A stretch of 25,385 bases of DNA from assembly GCA_018896835.1 (NCBI GenBank), contig JAHILS010000067.1:1-25385 (forward strand), in the 5' to 3' direction. The stretch is from Patescibacteria group bacterium (GTDB taxonomy: Bacteria; Patescibacteriota; Patescibacteriia; UBA9934). Each line of letters starts with the position of its first letter. The first letter of the stretch is position 1. Position numbers and translations under genes: made by a program. This document shows positions 21,245 through 25,385 of the stretch, piece after piece. The notes under the pieces were generated by a model that saw only the letters and a list, made by a program, of their open reading frames with translations, made no database searches and was not told the origin of the DNA.

Positions 21245-22171
21245 ATGAAAGATGCTTTTTGTGGAATTATTGGACATGAGAAACAATGCGATTATTTGCG
21301 TCAAATATTAGGCTCTGGTCAGGTGGCGCATGCTTATTGTTTGGCTGGGCTCAAAGGTCTGGGCAAAGCCACGGTTGCCAAGCGGTTCACGGCTAGTTTA
21401 TTGGGGTTAGAAGCTGAAAAATTGCATACCTCGCCAAACGTAACATTTATTAGTAATGGTGAAGAAAAATCAATTAGTGTCGAGCAAATTAGAGAACTTC
21501 GCTCCACCTTATCGCTCTCAACCCTTGGAGGCGGTAGAAAGGTTGCCATTATAGACAATGCTGACACAATGACAATCGGAGCACAAAATGCACTTTTAAA
21601 AACCTTAGAAGAGCCAAGTCGTGAAACTGTTATTATCCTTATTGCTCACAGGCCTGAGAGATTGCTCGAAACCATCCGCTCTCGAGTTGCACTAATCGCT
21701 TTTCGACAGTTGCCAATTGATAAAATCCAAACAGAACTTATTAATAGATTTAATTTTTCAGAAAGTCGAGCGTCATTTTTAGCTCAATTAAGTTTAGGGA
21801 GGGCCGGGTTTGCCCTTTCGTGCATAGATGAAGAATTGTGCAAAGAGCGTGAGCAAGATGCGCAGGATGCGCTTAGTTTTTTGATCAGTCCTTTATATAA
21901 ACGCATTGCACTTTTGGAAAAAATTACAAAAGTAAAAGAAGGACGTGAACATAAGGTGCAAAACATGATAGAATTGTGGAGGATGTGGTTACACTTTGCA
22001 CTTTTGTCATGTTCAGGTATTGGTGACCAACAGTATGTCCAGCAACTTGCTAGCAAGTATGACGTTAGAGATTTACGCAATGCACTTTCTGCGTTGAGCA
22101 ATAGCGAAGAGGCAATTGGCAGAAACGTAAACGTCAGTTTAGCACTTTGTGTTTTTGCCTCTGCGTTCTAA
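21245..22171 (+). CDS. holB: DNA polymerase III clamp-loader subunit delta' (HolB-like)
   Basis: 308 residues from ATG 21245, giving the usual family opening MKDAFCGIIGHEKQ; the in-frame ATG at 21224 lies before the likely -10. AAA+ features: AHAYCLAGLKGLGKATVA (relaxed P-loop, about 35-43), VAIIDNADTM (Walker B region) and NALLKTLEEPSRETVIIL (sensor 1 region), then TIRSRVALIAF where DnaX/delta' proteins have the SRC motif. The cysteine cluster that binds zinc in classical delta' after the P-loop is absent. Size and the relaxed P-loop favour delta' over DnaX. The product would load the beta clamp with DnaX and delta. The lipoprotein gene starts 20 bases downstream. Confidence 0.82.
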   Translation: MKDAFCGIIGHEKQCDYLRQILGSGQVAHAYCLAGLKGLGKATVAKRFTASLLGLEAEKLHTSPNVTFISNGEEKSISVEQIRELRSTLSLSTLGGGRKVAIIDNADTMTIGAQNALLKTLEEPSRETVIILIAHRPERLLETIRSRVALIAFRQLPIDKIQTELINRFNFSESRASFLAQLSLGRAGFALSCIDEELCKEREQDAQDALSFLISPLYKRIALLEKITKVKEGREHKVQNMIELWRMWLHFALLSCSGIGDQQYVQQLASKYDVRDLRNALSALSNSEEAIGRNVNVSLALCVFASAF

Positions 22172-22191
22172 AATTTTTAAAACCAAAAAAT

Positions 22192-23250
22192 ATGAAAAAA
22201 ACACTATTTATTTCTACGGGTGCAGTACTGTCATTGGTATTGCTTGGGGCTGGATGCCTGTCATCAAGCTCAACATCAGCCACAGGTGGCGTGTGGCAAA
22301 CAACAGACAATGGCGGAAATTGGACTCAACTAGCTTCCTTACCGCAAGCGAGTGGAGTTGGATCAATTGCTGGGGTAAATATTACAGATATCGAGATAGA
22401 TCCAGAAGACGCAACTGTTTATTATTTAGCAACTGACGGTAATGGAATTTTTTATTCGTATGACGCTGGCACGACCTGGCAAAGGCCTGACGCTGTTGAA
22501 GGACAGAGTGGAACTATTTTAGATATTGAAGTTGATCCAAGAAATGTTTGTACAGTATACGTAGCAACGCCAAGTAATATTATGAAAACAACTGACTGCA
22601 TGCGCAGTTTTTCTGTTATTTATAAAATCGATCAAGCCGATGAATATTTGCTTTCGTTTGATATTGATTGGTATAACCCAAACATTTTGTGGTTTGGAAA
22701 TAAGCAGGGTGCGGTTGGAAAATCAGACAACGCTGGGTCGACTTGGTCGGTTGTAACCCGGGTTAATGATGAAGTTAATGATGTCCAGGTGAGCAAGGCT
22801 GATAGCAGAATTATTTATGTTGCGACTGATAGCAAGGGTTTTTTCAGAAGCACAGACGGCGGAATAACCTGGATTGAGTTTGAAGACGATCTAAAAAAAC
22901 AGTTTAAAAAGTCAGATGAAGTTTATGGATTTGCGCAAACCGAAGACGGAACCTCAGTCATCATGAATACTCAGTACGGACTTTTGATCTCAGTCGATAA
23001 TGGTCAGACCTGGAATGCATTATCGCTTATTACAGCCGAGGGTGAGGTACGAATTTGGGACGTGGCGTTTGCTCCGCATGATGCCAGCGCCATTTACTAC
23101 ACGACCGCATCGACTTTTTATAGTACCAGCACTGGCGGGCAGTCATGGGTAACAGAGTCATTACCAACCTCCCGAACGCCTTATGTTATTGATGTAAATC
23201 CCAAGGACATGAGCCGAGTTTTAGTTGGGTTTAGAGCAATGGACAAATAA
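22192..23250 (+). CDS. Secreted lipoprotein with BNR/Asp-box beta-propeller
   Basis: 352 residues from ATG 22192. Although the frame is open for 45 bases upstream, only this start gives a clean lipoprotein signal: MKK, a hydrophobic stretch and the lipobox LGAGC with Cys22 as the lipidated residue. The mature part contains about six Asp-box repeats: TTDNGGNWTQ, SYDAGTTWQR, KSDNAGSTWS, STDGGITWIE, SVDNGQTWNA and a weaker STGGQSWVTE. The spacing of 40-65 residues fits a sialidase- or sortilin-like propeller. No sialidase catalytic residues are evident, so binding or scaffolding is more likely than hydrolysis. Anchored outside the membrane. Function unknown. Confidence 0.85.
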   Translation: MKKTLFISTGAVLSLVLLGAGCLSSSSTSATGGVWQTTDNGGNWTQLASLPQASGVGSIAGVNITDIEIDPEDATVYYLATDGNGIFYSYDAGTTWQRPDAVEGQSGTILDIEVDPRNVCTVYVATPSNIMKTTDCMRSFSVIYKIDQADEYLLSFDIDWYNPNILWFGNKQGAVGKSDNAGSTWSVVTRVNDEVNDVQVSKADSRIIYVATDSKGFFRSTDGGITWIEFEDDLKKQFKKSDEVYGFAQTEDGTSVIMNTQYGLLISVDNGQTWNALSLITAEGEVRIWDVAFAPHDASAIYYTTASTFYSTSTGGQSWVTESLPTSRTPYVIDVNPKDMSRVLVGFRAMDK

Positions 23251-23298
23251 GCTATAAATCGATAAGATTTTGACATATTCATCAAAAATCAAGCAAAT

Positions 23299-23832
23299 AT
23301 GAGTGAAATTACCCAGCAATCAGAGAAAATATTAGAACATTTAGAATCTGAATTAAAGACTATCCGCACAGGTCGATCTACTCCAGAGCTTGTGGACGGA
23401 ATCTTTATTGAAGTTTATGGATCACGCCAACCGCTTAAAGCGGTTGCTTCCATTTCAACTCCTGATTCAAAAACAATCCAAATTGAGCCATGGGACGGCT
23501 CGGCAGTCAAAGCAATTGAAACAGCGCTTACCGAGGCTGACCTGGGTATGAATCCAAACGTGCAAGGAAAGGTTATTAGATTAAACATGCCCATGATGAC
23601 TGACGACAACCGTAAACATTTGGTTAAGAAGTTAAAAGAAAGATTGGAAGACGCTAAAGTTTCAATTCGTCGCATTCGTGAAGAAGTAAAAAAATCAATT
23701 GAAAAGCAAGATGGTATTGGTGAAGACGAAAAGCGCAGATTGCTCGACAACATGGAAAAAGATGTTAAAGAGCAGGTTGAAAAAATTGAAAACATGGGAA
23801 AGAAAAAGGAGACAGAAATAACAACAATTTAG
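23299..23832 (+). CDS. frr: Ribosome recycling factor
   Basis: 177 residues, near the usual ~185. RRF splits post-termination ribosomes with EF-G. Domain I helices frame the sequence (LESELKTIRTGRSTPELVDG at the start, and the long basic/acidic helix LKERLEDAKVSIRRIREEVKK onward), with domain II between (YGSRQPLKAVASISTPDSKT, IQIEPWD, GMNPNVQGKVIRLNMPMMT). The strongly conserved R-T-G-R and the PMMT-x-x-x-R stretches are intact. The glycyl-tRNA synthetase gene follows after two bases, so they are co-transcribed. No ribosome-binding site is visible. Confidence 0.97.
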   Translation: MSEITQQSEKILEHLESELKTIRTGRSTPELVDGIFIEVYGSRQPLKAVASISTPDSKTIQIEPWDGSAVKAIETALTEADLGMNPNVQGKVIRLNMPMMTDDNRKHLVKKLKERLEDAKVSIRRIREEVKKSIEKQDGIGEDEKRRLLDNMEKDVKEQVEKIENMGKKKETEITTI

Positions 23833-23834
23833 TT

Positions 23835-25217
23835 ATGAGTGAGCAAATTACAGATATGGAAAAAATCGTGTCGCTAGCCAAGCGACGTGGATTTGTTTTT
23901 CCATCATCAGAAATTTACGGTGGTCTAGCTGCAGTTTATGATTACGGCCCACTCGGAGTCGAGCTGGAAAATAATATTAAGGAAGTTTGGTGGAAAGCGA
24001 TGGTGCATGACAGGGAAGATGTAGTTGGGCTTGATAGCGCAATATTCATGCTTCCTAAAGTTTGGGAAGCAAGCGGACATGTTGGTGGTTTTTCTGATCC
24101 GCTGACCGAATGCAAGCAGTGTCACACTCGTCACAGGGTAGATCATCTGCTTGAGGCAATTGAAGTATTTGCTGACGAAAAGATGAGCCAAGAAGAAGTG
24201 CAGAGCTTATTTGATGCAAATAAGGATAAGCTTGCTTGCCCAAAATGTGGAGCAAATGATTTTACACCAGTGCGTAAATTTAATTTACTTGTTTCATCAA
24301 ATTTAGGGAATTTTACAGGTGATTGGACAAAAGAACCTGTATATTTGCGTGGTGAAACTTGCCAAGGAATTTATGTAAATTTTAAAAACGTGCTGGATTC
24401 AACTCACGCTAAAGTACCATTTGGTATTGCTCAGATCGGAAAAGCATTCCGTAACGAAATTACAGCTCGACAATTTATTTTTAGAACCCGTGAGTTTGAA
24501 CAAATGGAAATGCAGTATTTTGTTCATCCGGATGACGCCATGAAATATTATGAGCAGTGGAAGGAAAATCGAATGCAGTTTTATATTGATTTAGGAATTA
24601 AGTCAGAAAATTTGCAATGGCACAAGCATGAGAACTTAGTTTTTTACGCCAAAGAAGCTTATGACATTGAATATAAGTATCCGTTTGGTTGGAAAGAACT
24701 TGAAGGAGTTCATGCTCGTGGGGACTATGATTTAACACAGCATACAACTCACTCGGGCCAAAAAATGGAATACATGGATCAGGCAAAAGGTGAAAAATAC
24801 ACACCACACGTTGTGGAAACATCAGCCGGAGTTGCCAGGACATTGCTTGCTGTTTTGTGTGACGCTTATTGCGAGGAAGAGGTGAAAGATGAAACACGTG
24901 TTGTTTTAAAACTTCATCCCAAGTTAGCTCCATACAAAATTGCTGTCTTGCCGTTGTCGAAAAAAGATGAGTTGATTGCTCCGGCTCGAGAAGTGGTTGC
25001 GCTTTTAAAGAAAAAATATCACGTTGATTTTGACGAAACTCAATCGATTGGCAAGCGATACCGCAGGCAAGATGAAATTGGAACTCCTTATTGTGTGACT
25101 GTTGATTTTGACACACTCCAAGACAAAGCTGTCACAGTTCGTGATCGAGATACAATGAAACAAGAAAGAATAAAGATTGATGAGCTTGTTAGTTTTTTTG
25201 CAAAAAAACTAAATTAG
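23835..25217 (+). CDS. glyQS: Glycyl-tRNA synthetase, single-chain (alpha2) type
   Basis: 460 residues, the class II enzyme of the eukaryotic/archaeal-like homodimeric kind, charging tRNA-Gly. Motif 1 region: GFVFPSSEIYGGLAAVYDYG. A zinc-binding insert carries ECKQCHTRH and ACPKCGAND. Motif 2: GKAFRNEITARQFIFRTREFEQMEM. Motif 3 region: VVETSAGVARTLLAVL. The C-terminal anticodon-binding domain (about 360-458) begins KLHPKLAPYKIAVLPL. The glycine-specific GWKELEGVHARGDYDLTQH stretch is intact. The length fits the family. The next gene starts one base later. Confidence 0.97.
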   Translation: MSEQITDMEKIVSLAKRRGFVFPSSEIYGGLAAVYDYGPLGVELENNIKEVWWKAMVHDREDVVGLDSAIFMLPKVWEASGHVGGFSDPLTECKQCHTRHRVDHLLEAIEVFADEKMSQEEVQSLFDANKDKLACPKCGANDFTPVRKFNLLVSSNLGNFTGDWTKEPVYLRGETCQGIYVNFKNVLDSTHAKVPFGIAQIGKAFRNEITARQFIFRTREFEQMEMQYFVHPDDAMKYYEQWKENRMQFYIDLGIKSENLQWHKHENLVFYAKEAYDIEYKYPFGWKELEGVHARGDYDLTQHTTHSGQKMEYMDQAKGEKYTPHVVETSAGVARTLLAVLCDAYCEEEVKDETRVVLKLHPKLAPYKIAVLPLSKKDELIAPAREVVALLKKKYHVDFDETQSIGKRYRRQDEIGTPYCVTVDFDTLQDKAVTVRDRDTMKQERIKIDELVSFFAKKLN

Positions 25218-25218
25218 T

Positions 25219-25385
25219 ATGTTGCATAAAGAGCATCCATCATTTTTAACTGAATTAATAGGTGAGTCGGTACCAGACATGTTGCCAAGACGTAATTCTG
25301 ATACTTTTCGCGAGCGTCATATTGAAATCCTACGAGAAGTATCAGAGCCTGGGCATATGTATGAGCCAAAGCGTTGCGTTATAGA
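25219..25385 (+). CDS. Unidentified protein, 3' end beyond the window
   Basis: An open frame from ATG 25219, one base after the synthetase stop, runs off the window after 55 complete codons (opening MLHKEHPSFLTELIGESV, later ILREVSEPGHMYEP). The tight spacing and continuous frame support a real gene in the frr-glyQS operon. Charged, with no signal peptide, membrane helix or recognised motif in the visible part. Confidence 0.65.
   Translation, partial: MLHKEHPSFLTELIGESVPDMLPRRNSDTFRERHIEILREVSEPGHMYEPKRCVI

Noticed and set aside
23270..23298. TTGACA at 23270-23275 as a promoter for frr
   Set aside because: At 17 bases downstream the -10 would be GCAAAT, ending right at the ATG, a poor match. 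frr is probably read from upstream.
1..25385. CRISPR arrays, insertion sequences, prophage genes or a DGR reverse transcriptase
   Set aside because: No regularly spaced direct repeats of suitable size, transposase, phage protein or RT motif (such as YxDD in an open frame) was found.

Overview
The window looks like a chromosomal segment from a Candidate Phyla Radiation (Patescibacteria) bacterium. It is AT-rich apart from its first ~240 bases. The genes are tightly packed and often overlap by a few bases. Cell-wall genes are present but divergent from textbook families, a DUF4012 protein lies among glycosyltransferases, and the protein set is reduced. TGA is used as a stop (for example in ftsE), so this is the standard bacterial code. 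The lineage within CPR cannot be fixed from the sequence alone.

Layout: (1) 1-360: a GC-rich short gene, probably the 3' part of a longer one, whose C-terminus looks like a diversity-generating-retroelement target, followed by a strong hairpin terminator. (2) 517-4197: promoter and a peptidoglycan precursor operon (small membrane protein, mraY, ftsW, murG). (3) 4194-5767, minus strand: a membrane-anchored MurE-like ligase and tRNA-Lys(UUU). (4) 5938-10645: an acidic 59-residue zinc-ribbon protein, a GT4 glycosyltransferase, murD, a PH-domain membrane protein, an FtsB/DivIC-like protein and a parvulin foldase, ending at a perfect hairpin. (5) 10653-10728, minus: tRNA-Thr(CGU). (6) 10810-20737: ftsE, ftsX, three GT2 glycosyltransferases, a DUF4012 protein, mreB, a GT4 glycosyltransferase and a TrmB-type regulator. 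(7) 20730-21240: about 500 bases without a convincing protein gene, containing what I think is an independently transcribed structured RNA on the minus strand plus a nested palindromic repeat. (8) 21245-25385: holB-like delta', a beta-propeller lipoprotein, frr, glycyl-tRNA synthetase and the start of an unidentified gene.

The genes fit one theme: lipid I and lipid II are made (MraY, MurG, MurD, the MurE-like ligase) and polymerised (FtsW) under division and shape control (FtsEX, the FtsB-like protein, MreB), while GT2/GT4 enzymes and DUF4012 probably build the surface glycan.

The best leads are: the strongly promoted, highly folded minus-strand RNA at 20730-21006; the DGR-like variable C-terminus at 113-214; a repeated arrangement in which a -10 box sits 6-12 bases before the start codon, implying leaderless or near-leaderless mRNAs; and a MurE-like ligase whose UDP-binding domain is replaced by a membrane helix.
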